A DNA stretch of 5,301 nucleotides, from positions 1 to 5,301 of the forward strand of contig JANPGV010000344.1 in NCBI GenBank assembly GCA_031424145.1, given 5' to 3'. This document shows, one piece after another, positions 1-5,301 of the stretch. Below the pieces are notes generated by a model that searched no databases, had not been told where the DNA came from, and saw only the letters and a list, made by a program, of their open reading frames with translations. A program made the translations under genes and the position numbers. Within the stretch, counting starts at the first letter, position 1. Each line of letters begins with the position of its first letter. The stretch is from JAENVT01 sp031424145. Its GTDB lineage: Bacteria; Actinomycetota; Acidimicrobiia; Acidimicrobiales; Ilumatobacteraceae.

Positions 1-588
1 GCTCTCGCTCTCGCCCGCCAGCAAGATCTCGATCTCGTCGAGGTGGCGCCCATGGCGAACCCACCGGTGTGCCGGATCATGGACTACGGAAAGTTTCGGT
101 ACGAGGAAAGCCAGAAGGCCAAGGAATCGCGCAAGAAGACCATTCAGGTCTCGATCAAGGAAGTGAAGTTCCGTCCGAAGATCGGCAAGGGCGATTTCGA
201 CACCAAGGTGCGCCACATGCAGGATTTCCTGGCAGATGGGCACAAGGTCAAGGTCACGCTCCAGTTCAGGGGACGCGAGATGGCTCACCCCGAACTCGGC
301 TCCCGAATCCTCGATGCGGTGATCGAGCAAGTGGGATCGCACGGCAAAGTCGAAACCATGGCTCGGTTGGAAGGTCGCAACATGACCATGGTGCTGGCCC
401 CGGAAAAGAAGGCAGTCGTCAAGAAGCCGCACGAACCAAGGGCAGCGGCCAACAACGACTCGGTAACTCACGAAAAGGCTGCAGCTCCTCAAGAGGCCCA
501 GACAGAAGTAGCGCAGCCGGAAGAAGCACAGCAGGCACCGGCCGAACCGGTAGCGGAAGCGGTCGTGGAAACGGCCGATCCGGCCTGA
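1..588 (+). CDS. infC: Translation initiation factor IF-3, 5'-truncated by the window edge
   Basis: IF3 binds the 30S subunit, prevents premature 50S joining and checks the initiator tRNA/start codon pairing. The frame is open from base 1, so the gene begins upstream; 195 codons are visible and about 30-35 N-terminal residues are missing compared with typical IF3. Codons 1-34 are the end of the N-terminal domain, containing LDLVEVAP and the IF3 signature RIMDYGKFRYE (codons 25-35). A Lys-rich linker follows (KAKESRKK), then the C-terminal 30S-binding domain, which runs from about IKEVKFRP to MTMVLAP (to codon ~134) and includes FRGREMAHPELG. The GTG at 43 lies inside the conserved domain and is not the start. 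The last ~61 codons (403-585) form an Ala/Glu/Pro/Gln-rich, probably disordered tail that E. coli IF3 lacks; such tails are common in actinobacteria. It is followed by rpmI and rplT, the classic infC operon order. Identification is secure; only the start is unseen. Confidence 0.97.
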   Translation, partial: ALALARQQDLDLVEVAPMANPPVCRIMDYGKFRYEESQKAKESRKKTIQVSIKEVKFRPKIGKGDFDTKVRHMQDFLADGHKVKVTLQFRGREMAHPELGSRILDAVIEQVGSHGKVETMARLEGRNMTMVLAPEKKAVVKKPHEPRAAANNDSVTHEKAAAPQEAQTEVAQPEEAQQAPAEPVAEAVVETADPA

Positions 589-627
589 TCAACACGATCA
601 CTCGTTTGCACTGACAAGGAATCAACG

Positions 628-825
628 ATGCCAAAGATGAAGACCAGCAAGACGGCCGCGAAGCGGTTCAAAAAGACCGGCACGGGCAAGCTCGTGCGCC
701 TGCAGCAAAACCGACAGCACCTCTTCGAGAAGAAGCCGTCGACACGTACCCGTCGCCTCGACGGGATGGTTGGTGTGCATCCCGGCGATGCCCGCAAGAT
801 CAAGCGCCTGCTCGGCGAACGCTGA
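628..825 (+). CDS. rpmI: Large ribosomal subunit protein bL35
   Basis: L35 is a small, basic 50S protein that binds 23S rRNA. The product is 65 residues, the usual family length, and very rich in Lys and Arg. It starts MPKMKTSKTAAKRFKKTGTG, which contains the L35 signature (KTSKTAAKRF, residues 5-14). HLFEKKPSTRTRRLDG (residues 31-46) matches the conserved middle of the family, and the C-terminus KIKRLLGER is also typical. The ATG is supported by AAGGA at 616-620, 7 nt upstream. It lies 39 nt after infC and 27 nt before rplT, consistent with one transcript. No terminator or promoter is evident on either side. I see nothing unusual in the gene. Confidence 0.97.
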   Translation: MPKMKTSKTAAKRFKKTGTGKLVRLQQNRQHLFEKKPSTRTRRLDGMVGVHPGDARKIKRLLGER

Positions 826-852
826 TTCTAGGAACGACAAGGAGAGAGTGAA

Positions 853-1206
853 ATGGCTCGTGTAAAGCGCGCCGTTGGGTCGAAGAAGCACCGCAAGCAG
901 GTGCTCGAGCGGGCCAAGGGCTACTACGGCAACAAGAGTCGCTCGGTGCGGGCGGCCAACGAACAGGTCATGAAGAGCGGGCAGTACGCGTTCCGCGATC
1001 GTCGTGCCAAGAAGGGCGAGTTCCGACGGCTGTGGATCCAGCGGATCAACGCAGCATGCCGCTTGAACGACATCAGCTACAGCCGGTTCATCGCCGGTCT
1101 CAACGCGGCCGAGATCCAGGTCGACCGCAAGGTCCTGGCTGATCTCGCCGTCACCGATCCCGGTGCGTTCACCGCATTGGTCGAGGCAGCCAAGGCCGCT
1201 CTCTGA
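853..1206 (+). CDS. rplT: Large ribosomal subunit protein bL20
   Basis: L20 binds 23S rRNA early and is required for 50S assembly. In E. coli it also represses its own operon; no comparable mRNA binding site could be recognised here. The product is 117 residues, the normal length. Residues 1-50 form the basic N-terminal extension, starting MARVKRAVGSKKHRKQVLER and including AKGYYGNKSRS. The globular domain carries the L20 signature around KKGEFRRLWIQRINAACR (residues 53-70), followed by ISYSRFIAGL. The ATG has a strong Shine-Dalgarno, AAGGAGA at 839-845, 7 nt upstream. The TGA stop (1204-1206) overlaps by three bases the CTG codon proposed as the start of the next gene. The last residues EAAKAAL are encoded by the bases that also supply that gene's candidate ribosome binding site. 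Confidence 0.98.
   Translation: MARVKRAVGSKKHRKQVLERAKGYYGNKSRSVRAANEQVMKSGQYAFRDRRAKKGEFRRLWIQRINAACRLNDISYSRFIAGLNAAEIQVDRKVLADLAVTDPGAFTALVEAAKAAL
1192..1206 (+). promoter_or_regulatory. Ribosome binding site and CTG start overlapping the rplT stop
   Basis: AAGG at 1192-1195 stands 7 nt before CTG at 1203-1205, the same spacing as at rpmI and rplT. The CTG forms CTGA with the rplT TGA, a one-base variant of the common ATGA overlap that supports re-initiation by the terminating ribosome. The frame is open back to a TGA at 1140-1142 but has no ATG, GTG or TTG before 1308. The other non-standard choices are CTG at 1215 and ATT at 1176. Seen: the motif, spacing and open frame. Inferred: use as the start. 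Confidence 0.55.
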
Positions 1207-1934
1207 GCGAACAACTGACCTTCTCGAACCCGAAGGTTCAACGACTGCGGCGCCTCCTGGGGCGCCGCAGTTCTCGTTACGAGGAAGGTGTTTTCGTCGT
1301 AGAAGGCATGGGCTTGCTCCGACAAGCGGCCGACGCCGGCTGGCAGGTCGAGGGCTGCTACGTCTCGCCGGGAACGATCGTCGATCTTGACATCAATCGG
1401 CACGAGTTGGCTCCGAATGTGATGGAGCGCGTCGCCTCGACGGAATCTCCGCAGCCGGTGCTCGCCGTCGTATCGATGCGCGCAATGGCGCTGCCGAACG
1501 AGGCAACATTCGTGATCGCGGCCGATCGGCTCGCCGATCCCGGCAATGCCGGCACGATCATTCGATCCGCCGAGGCCGCCGGAGCGCACGGCGTGATCAT
1601 GACTCCGGGGTCGGTCGATCCTTACAACCCCAAGGTCGTCAGGGCCAGCGCCGGTTCGATCTTCCGTATACCCGTTCTCGAGGCGACGCTCGAGTCGCTG
1701 ACGAACTTTCGCCGGCTCGGCACCTCATCGCATCGCGGCGATGTGTACACAGATCCGGTGTACCACGGTCGGGTGGCGATCGTCGTGGGCAACGAAGCGC
1801 ATGGTCTCGCGGACGACGCGGCGATCGATCAATGGATCACGATTCCTCATGCGGGCCCGGCAGAGAGCCTCAACGTCGCGATGGCCGCGACGGTGTTGCT
1901 ATTCGAAGTGGCTCGTCAGCGAAGCACTGTCTAA
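1203..1934 (+). CDS. SpoU/TrmH-family RNA 2'-O-ribose methyltransferase (TsnR-like), probable CTG start
   Basis: This is a SAM-dependent SPOUT enzyme that methylates a ribose 2'-OH, probably in 23S rRNA; the exact nucleotide cannot be read from sequence. With the start at CTG 1203 the protein has 243 residues. Residues ~9-35 (NPKVQRLRRLL through YEEGVFVVEG) match the SpoU substrate-binding N-terminal domain, and the rest of that domain runs to about residue 90. The catalytic SpoU domain has all three motifs: motif 1 DPGNAGTIIRSAEAAG (residues ~112-127, with N115 and R121), motif 2 VVGNEAHGL (194-202) and motif 3 IPHAGPAESLNVAMAA (214-229, with S222 and N224), which together form the SAM-binding knot. 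A start at the first ATG (1308) would give 208 residues and remove the conserved first strand region, so it is less likely. The gene corresponds by position to actinobacterial tsnR between rplT and pheS. A perfect hairpin lies within codons 14-23. Family assignment is firm; start and target are not. Confidence 0.92.
   Translation: MSEQLTFSNPKVQRLRRLLGRRSSRYEEGVFVVEGMGLLRQAADAGWQVEGCYVSPGTIVDLDINRHELAPNVMERVASTESPQPVLAVVSMRAMALPNEATFVIAADRLADPGNAGTIIRSAEAAGAHGVIMTPGSVDPYNPKVVRASAGSIFRIPVLEATLESLTNFRRLGTSSHRGDVYTDPVYHGRVAIVVGNEAHGLADDAAIDQWITIPHAGPAESLNVAMAATVLLFEVARQRSTV
1244..1271 (+). terminator. Perfect 11-bp GC-rich hairpin after rplT, terminator-like or attenuator
   Basis: The arm ACTGCGGCGCC (1244-1254) is the exact reverse complement of GGCGCCGCAGT (1261-1271), with the 6-nt loop TCCTGG. 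A G-T pair (1243/1272) can extend it to 12 bp. It begins 38 nt after the rplT stop and is followed by TCTCGTTACG, a poor U-tract, so termination would be partial at best. It lies inside the methyltransferase reading frame, so it may reduce expression of downstream genes relative to the ribosomal protein genes, or may be an mRNA stability element. The structure is directly seen; the function is inferred. Confidence 0.4.
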
Positions 1935-1939
1935 GATGA

Positions 1940-1956
1940 GCCGATGGTCGATCGGC
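1940..1956 (+). repeat. Short inverted repeat just after the methyltransferase stop
   Basis: GCCGAT (1940-1945) and ATCGGC (1951-1956) form a perfect 6-bp stem with the 5-nt loop GGTCG, five bases after the TAA stop. It is followed by GATTTCGG, not a U-run, so it is not a convincing terminator. GCCGATCGGC-like strings are frequent elsewhere in this window, so chance is a real possibility. Confidence 0.4.
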
Positions 1957-1966
1957 GATTTCGGTG

Positions 1967-2035
1967 CCCCCGGGCGTTGCTCGGGGTTGCGCGCTGACTC
2001 GCTGACGTCTCGCCGCCTCATCGCTCGGGGGTTTT
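1967..2035 (+). promoter_or_regulatory. Possible alternative-pairing attenuator in the pheS leader
   Basis: The 5' arm CCCCGGGC (1968-1975) can pair with GCTCGGGG (1979-1986) to form an 8-bp hairpin with a GTT loop and one G-U pair. The 9-nt arm CCCCCGGGC (1967-1975) can instead pair with GCTCGGGGG (2023-2031), which is directly followed by TTTT (2032-2035). One 5' arm with two near-identical 3' arms, the distal one carrying a U-run, resembles a terminator/anti-terminator switch. The near hairpin should be favoured because its loop is short. The pairings are visible; any switching function is inferred. Confidence 0.3.
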
Positions 2036-2076
2036 GGTGCCCAAATGTCGTGTGATGATGTGAGGAGATTCGAGAG

Positions 2077-3078
2077 ATGATCGAAGAGGTGAAGCGGGCG
2101 GGGGATGAGGCGTTGGCGCGGGTCGACGCGGCTGGGACGGCAGAGGATGTGCGCGCGCTCGAGGTGGAGCTGCTGGGCAAGCGCGGTCCCTTCGCGACGT
2201 TCAAGACGAGCCTCGGTGGTCTGGCCTCGGTCGACGAGAAGCGCGCCGCCGGACAGTCGGTCAACGAAGCGACGGCCGCTGTGGTCGAGAGGCTCAATCG
2301 TCGCAGGAGCGAGCTCGCAGCCGCCGAGCGGGCGGTCCAACTCGCTGCCGAGCAGCTGGACCTGACTGAGGTCTCGTCCAGGCCGCGTCGAGGCCACGCC
2401 CATGTCGTGACGCAAGCGTGGGAGCGATTGGAGGACGTGTTCATCGGCCTCGGATTTCAGGTGGCGGAGGGCCCCGACGTCGAAACCGACTGGTACAACT
2501 TCGAGGCTCTCAACCTTCCGCCCGATCATCCGGCGCGCAGCATGCACGACACCTTCTACGTCGAACATGGCGAGCCCGGGTCCACGGTCTTGCGCACGCA
2601 CACATCGCCTGTGCAGATCCGCGTCATGCAGACCCTGCCACCACCGATCTACATGATCATGCCCGGTCGCGTGTTCCGCAACGAGACGACCGACGCGACG
2701 CACCTCGCTGTCTTCCACCAACTCGAGGGCCTTGTGATCGACCGCGGCATCACTCTTGCCGACCTGGCGGGCACGATCGAAGCGTTCACGAAGGCGTTCT
2801 TCGGCGCAGATTTCGGTTCGCGCCTTCGGCCGAGCTACTTCCCCTTCACCGAACCGTCGGCCGAGTTCGACATCCAGACTCCCTCGGGTCAGTGGCTGGA
2901 GCTGGGAGGCTGCGGCATGGTGCACCCCAACGTGCTTCGTGCCGGCGGGCTCGATCCGGAAGAGTGGAGCGGCTTCGCGTTCGGCTTCGGGATCGATCGC
3001 ATGGCCAAAGAGCGTCATGCGATCGGCGACATGCGCGAGATGTACATCAACGACCTTCGTTTCGTCGAGCAGTTCTGA
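2077..3078 (+). CDS. pheS: Phenylalanyl-tRNA synthetase alpha subunit
   Basis: PheS is the catalytic subunit of the cytoplasmic (alpha-beta)2 enzyme that charges tRNA-Phe with phenylalanine using ATP. The 333 residues compare with 327 in E. coli, to which the sequence aligns end to end. Residues 1-95 are the N-terminal tRNA-binding coiled coil, including LEVELLGKRG. The class II core follows: motif 1 around LGFQVAEGPDVE (125-136), HPARSMHDTFY (151-161), THTSPVQ (174-180), motif 2 GRVFRNETTDATH to FHQLEG (197-218) and motif 3 GFGIDR (303-308). Q215 and E217 match the amino-group ligands, and F255 and F257 the phenylalanine stacking residues described for Thermus. A301 matches E. coli A294, so the amino acid pocket is of normal type. 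The ATG is backed by AGGAG at 2063-2067. After motif 3 the usual MLRYG-like stretch reads KERHA (311-315), which is odd but leaves the motifs intact. pheT follows after 13 nt. Confidence 0.98.
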   Translation: MIEEVKRAGDEALARVDAAGTAEDVRALEVELLGKRGPFATFKTSLGGLASVDEKRAAGQSVNEATAAVVERLNRRRSELAAAERAVQLAAEQLDLTEVSSRPRRGHAHVVTQAWERLEDVFIGLGFQVAEGPDVETDWYNFEALNLPPDHPARSMHDTFYVEHGEPGSTVLRTHTSPVQIRVMQTLPPPIYMIMPGRVFRNETTDATHLAVFHQLEGLVIDRGITLADLAGTIEAFTKAFFGADFGSRLRPSYFPFTEPSAEFDIQTPSGQWLELGGCGMVHPNVLRAGGLDPEEWSGFAFGFGIDRMAKERHAIGDMREMYINDLRFVEQF

Positions 3079-3091
3079 GGGTGGGTCACTG

Positions 3092-5301
3092 ATGAAGATC
3101 GTGCATTCATGGCTCAAGGAACTGATCCCGATCGGAGACGACATCGACCAGATCGCCGACACCATGACCGACCTCGGCATGGCAGTCGAAGAGATTATTC
3201 GGGTGGGCGGCACCGTGGAAGGTGTCATCACCGCACGCGTCGTGCGAACCGAGCGGCATCCCGACGCGGCCAAGGTTCACCGCGTGTACGTGGAAGCCGG
3301 CGACGGCCGCGAGCGGCATGTGTGGTGTGGCGCGTTCAACATGAGTGCCGGCGACATCGTGCCGCTGGCCACGCCGGGTACGGCGATGCCCGACGGACGG
3401 GTGATTGAACCGAAGCCGATCCTGGGCATCCAGAGCGATGGCATGTTGTGCTCGGCCAGCGAGTTGGGACTTGGTGACGATCATTCCGGCATCGTCATCC
3501 TGCCTCCGGGCACCCCGCTCGGTAAGCCCTACGGCGTCGCCCTGGGTCTCTCTCCGGAGACCGTCTACGACCTCGACGTGACGCGTAACCTGCCCGACTG
3601 CTTCGGGTATCTCGGCGTGGCGCGTCAGGTGGCCGCTCGCCTCGGCCTCCCGCTGACACCTCCGACCGCCATGGTCACGCCAACCGACGGCGTCCCTACA
3701 CGACAGGCAACGGTCGAGCTGGTCGATGGCGATCGGTGCGCACGGTTCACAAGCACCGTGATCAGCGGGATCACCGTTGGTCCGTCGCCCGACTGGATGG
3801 CTCATCGCCTCGCTGCGGGAGGCATGCGCTCCATCAACAACGTCGTCGACGTCAGCAACTACGTCATGCTCGAGCTCAATCAGCCGAACCACGCCTACGA
3901 CCTCGACGCGTTGGGTAGCGGCGGCTTCCGCGTGCGTCGTGCCGTTGAAGGTGAAACGCTCGTGACGCTCGACGGAATCGAACGAACGCTCACCATCGAC
4001 GATCTGTTGATCTGCGACGCAACCGACAAACCGATCGGCGTCGGTGGGATCATGGGTGGGCTCGACAGCGAAGTCAGCGACACGACCTCGACGATCGCAC
4101 TGGAGATCGCCTGGTTCGAGCCGATCGGCCTCGCCAAGAGCGCGAGCCGTCTCGGGCTGCGCAGCGAGGCCTCGTTTCGGTTCGATCGGGGTGTCGATCC
4201 GTATGGGATGCCATTGGCGGTCGCCAGGTTCGTCGAGCTGCTGAGGCTGACGTGTCACGACCTTGTCGTGCATGACGGGATGGTCGATGCACGCTCGCAG
4301 GACCTGCCGGAGCCACCGGTGATCGACGTGCGCGTCGCCAAAGTCAACGCACTCCTCGGCACCTCGCTGTCGAGCGAGCAGATCAGCGGATTGATCGACG
4401 GTCTCGGCTTTGCCTCGGAGGGAACCGATTTGTTGAGTGTCAGCGTTCCGTCGTGGCGGCCGGACTGCACGGCAGAGGTCGACATCATCGAGGAGGTTGC
4501 CCGCCAGTACGGGTACAGCAAGGTCGGCAAGACGGTGCCGAAGTCGGCCATGCATGGTCGTCTGTCGCCCATTCAGGTCCGGCGCCGGCGCTTGCGCGAG
4601 GTCTTGCTGGGTCTCGGGATCAATGAGGCGATGCCGAACCCGTTCCTGGCCGACGACGACCTTGTCCGCGCCGGCCTCGGTGGTCCTTCGGTGCGGATCG
4701 TCAACTCCCTGGTAGCCGAAGAGAGCGTGCTTCGCACCACGCTTCGACCGGGGTTGTTGAAGGCTGTGGCGTTCAACGAATCACATCGCCGGCCCGGGGT
4801 CAGCCTGTTCGAGATCGGTCACGCCTATCCGCCGGGCGAGGGTGAGTTGCCCGACGAGTTCGAGGAGCTCGCGGTCGTGCTCGCTGGTCGCGTCGCCACG
4901 GGGGCGATGGAGGTGTGGCGCGAAGTCGCCGCGGCCATGGGCTTCGGTGCACGCGTCGACCAGTCGAAGCCACCGCCAGGCTTGCACCCGACCCGTTCGG
5001 CGACGCTTTCGCTCGGACGTGATGCGATCGGCGCGGTGGGCGAGGTCCATCCCGACGTTCTCGACGCGTACGGAGTCGAGGAACGCGTGGCGGTGCTGGA
5101 GCTCAACCTGTCGGTGTTGCTGGCGAACGAGACCAAGGTGCCGATGTGGAAGCCGACCAGCCGATTCCCGTCCAGCGACCTCGACCTCGCGTTTGCAACA
5201 CCCGACTCGGTCACAGCGGAGAAGGTGGAGAAGGCCATCAAGCAGGCCGCCGGTTCGTTGTTGGTCGACCTCGCCCTGTTCGACGTCTACCGCGGCTCGG
5301 G
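3092..5301 (+). CDS. pheT: Phenylalanyl-tRNA synthetase beta subunit, 3'-truncated by the window edge
   Basis: PheT pairs with PheS, binds tRNA-Phe and edits mischarged tyrosine. Translation from ATG 3092 stays open to the window end: 736 complete codons of a usual ~800. Domains in order: N-terminal MKIVHSWLKELIP; tRNA-binding B1 fold (~40-150) with HPDAAKV (56-62), WCGAFN (78-83) and GMLCSASELGL (117-127); B3/B4 editing domain (~200-395) with SINNVVDVSNYVMLEL (247-262), H267 (equivalent of the Thermus editing His) and GIMGG (319-323); B5 domain (410-482) with the acidic IIEEVARQYGY; the inactive catalytic-like domain (~490-685) with LRTTLRPGLL and LFEIGHAY; and the start of the FDX-ACB anticodon-binding domain (from ~690, SRFPSSDLDLAF), cut off after FDVYRGS. 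The usual NRPDC reads NLPDC (166-170). The Shine-Dalgarno is weak (GAGG at 3077-3080, overlapping the pheS stop), suggesting translation coupled to pheS. No frameshift is seen. Confidence 0.97.
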   Translation, partial: MKIVHSWLKELIPIGDDIDQIADTMTDLGMAVEEIIRVGGTVEGVITARVVRTERHPDAAKVHRVYVEAGDGRERHVWCGAFNMSAGDIVPLATPGTAMPDGRVIEPKPILGIQSDGMLCSASELGLGDDHSGIVILPPGTPLGKPYGVALGLSPETVYDLDVTRNLPDCFGYLGVARQVAARLGLPLTPPTAMVTPTDGVPTRQATVELVDGDRCARFTSTVISGITVGPSPDWMAHRLAAGGMRSINNVVDVSNYVMLELNQPNHAYDLDALGSGGFRVRRAVEGETLVTLDGIERTLTIDDLLICDATDKPIGVGGIMGGLDSEVSDTTSTIALEIAWFEPIGLAKSASRLGLRSEASFRFDRGVDPYGMPLAVARFVELLRLTCHDLVVHDGMVDARSQDLPEPPVIDVRVAKVNALLGTSLSSEQISGLIDGLGFASEGTDLLSVSVPSWRPDCTAEVDIIEEVARQYGYSKVGKTVPKSAMHGRLSPIQVRRRRLREVLLGLGINEAMPNPFLADDDLVRAGLGGPSVRIVNSLVAEESVLRTTLRPGLLKAVAFNESHRRPGVSLFEIGHAYPPGEGELPDEFEELAVVLAGRVATGAMEVWREVAAAMGFGARVDQSKPPPGLHPTRSATLSLGRDAIGAVGEVHPDVLDAYGVEERVAVLELNLSVLLANETKVPMWKPTSRFPSSDLDLAFATPDSVTAEKVEKAIKQAAGSLLVDLALFDVYRGS

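Larger units (their letters stand above)
1935..2076 (+). promoter_or_regulatory. Intergenic region upstream of pheS, possible structured leader
   Basis: These 142 nt form the only sizeable gap in the cluster. They hold a 6-bp hairpin (1940-1956), a strong 8-bp hairpin (1968-1986), a second copy of that hairpin's 3' arm followed by TTTT (2023-2035), and the pheS Shine-Dalgarno AGGAG (2063-2067, 9 nt from ATG). I could not identify a convincing -35/-10 pair, a T-box consensus, or a run of Phe codons as in the enterobacterial pheST leader peptide. Regulation of Phe-tRNA synthetase genes by leader RNA is known in other bacteria; that this region does so is inference. Confidence 0.35.

Noticed and set aside
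43..588. IF3 starting at GTG 43
   Set aside because: The codons before it (ALALARQQDLDLVE) are normal IF3 N-terminal domain sequence, so this GTG is an internal valine and the gene starts before the window.
1308..1934. Methyltransferase starting at ATG 1308
   Set aside because: This start discards the conserved SpoU N-terminal segment encoded just upstream and has no good Shine-Dalgarno at the right distance, so the CTG at 1203 is preferred.
1963..2042. Direct repeat GGTGCCC at 1963-1969 and 2036-2042
   Set aside because: Seven bases in a GC-rich region is too short to call a repeat element; there are no mobile-element genes or target duplications nearby.
1935..2076. T-box riboswitch or enterobacterial-type Phe leader peptide upstream of pheS
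   Set aside because: No T-box consensus such as AGGGTGGNACCGCG was found, and there is no run of Phe codons.
2418..3092. 224-codon + strand open frame inside pheS in another frame
   Set aside because: Its Arg/His-rich product has no family resemblance, and pheS motifs cover the same bases.
1870..3273. Long open frame of 467 codons on the - strand opposite pheS
   Set aside because: It is antisense to the clearly identified pheS and parts of its neighbours. Its product is Arg/His/Asp-rich with no recognisable family, as expected for the mirror frame of a high-GC gene.
3107..4555. Long open frame of 482 codons on the - strand opposite pheT
   Set aside because: It is fully antisense to pheT, which shows its complete domain order on the + strand. 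The antisense product has no known motifs and atypical composition.
1..5301. Mobile element, CRISPR array, tRNA gene or defence system
   Set aside because: The window is almost fully occupied by housekeeping translation genes on one strand. I saw no repeat arrays, transposase or integrase motifs, tRNA-like folds, or composition breaks.

Overview
This window is an ordinary bacterial translation gene cluster, all on the + strand, in the order infC (5' end cut off), rpmI, rplT, a SpoU/TrmH-family RNA methyltransferase, pheS, pheT (3' end cut off). GC content is high (roughly 60-65% by eye). The placement of the RNA methyltransferase between rplT and pheS is the arrangement known from actinobacteria (compare tsnR, Rv1644, of Mycobacterium tuberculosis). 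Details of the PheT sequence suggest a deep actinobacterial lineage such as Acidimicrobiia; that class-level assignment is inference, not proof.

Layout: 1-588 is the translation initiation factor IF3 without its first ~30-35 residues and with an Ala/Glu/Pro/Gln-rich tail. 628-825 encodes ribosomal protein L35 and 853-1206 encodes L20, both with good Shine-Dalgarno sequences 7 nt from ATG. 1203-1934 encodes the 2'-O-ribose methyltransferase. Its conserved N-terminal substrate-binding domain lies upstream of the first ATG (1308), and the frame has no ATG, GTG or TTG before it, so the best start is CTG at 1203, overlapping the rplT stop as CTGA. 1935-2076 is a 142-nt gap with hairpins that may be a pheS leader. 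2077-3078 is PheS and 3092-5301 is the first 736 codons of PheT.

The genes work together in protein synthesis. IF3 selects the initiator tRNA and start codon on the 30S subunit, L35 and L20 are 50S components (L20 is needed for early assembly), the methyltransferase probably modifies rRNA, and PheS/PheT form the (alpha-beta)2 phenylalanyl-tRNA synthetase. The short spacings suggest co-transcription, perhaps with two internal control points: a perfect 11-bp hairpin just after rplT, and the pheS leader.

I found no previously undescribed system. The points worth a second look are the CTG start, the terminator-like hairpin embedded in the methyltransferase reading frame, the pheS leader with two alternative 3' arms, and a strong excess of GATC.
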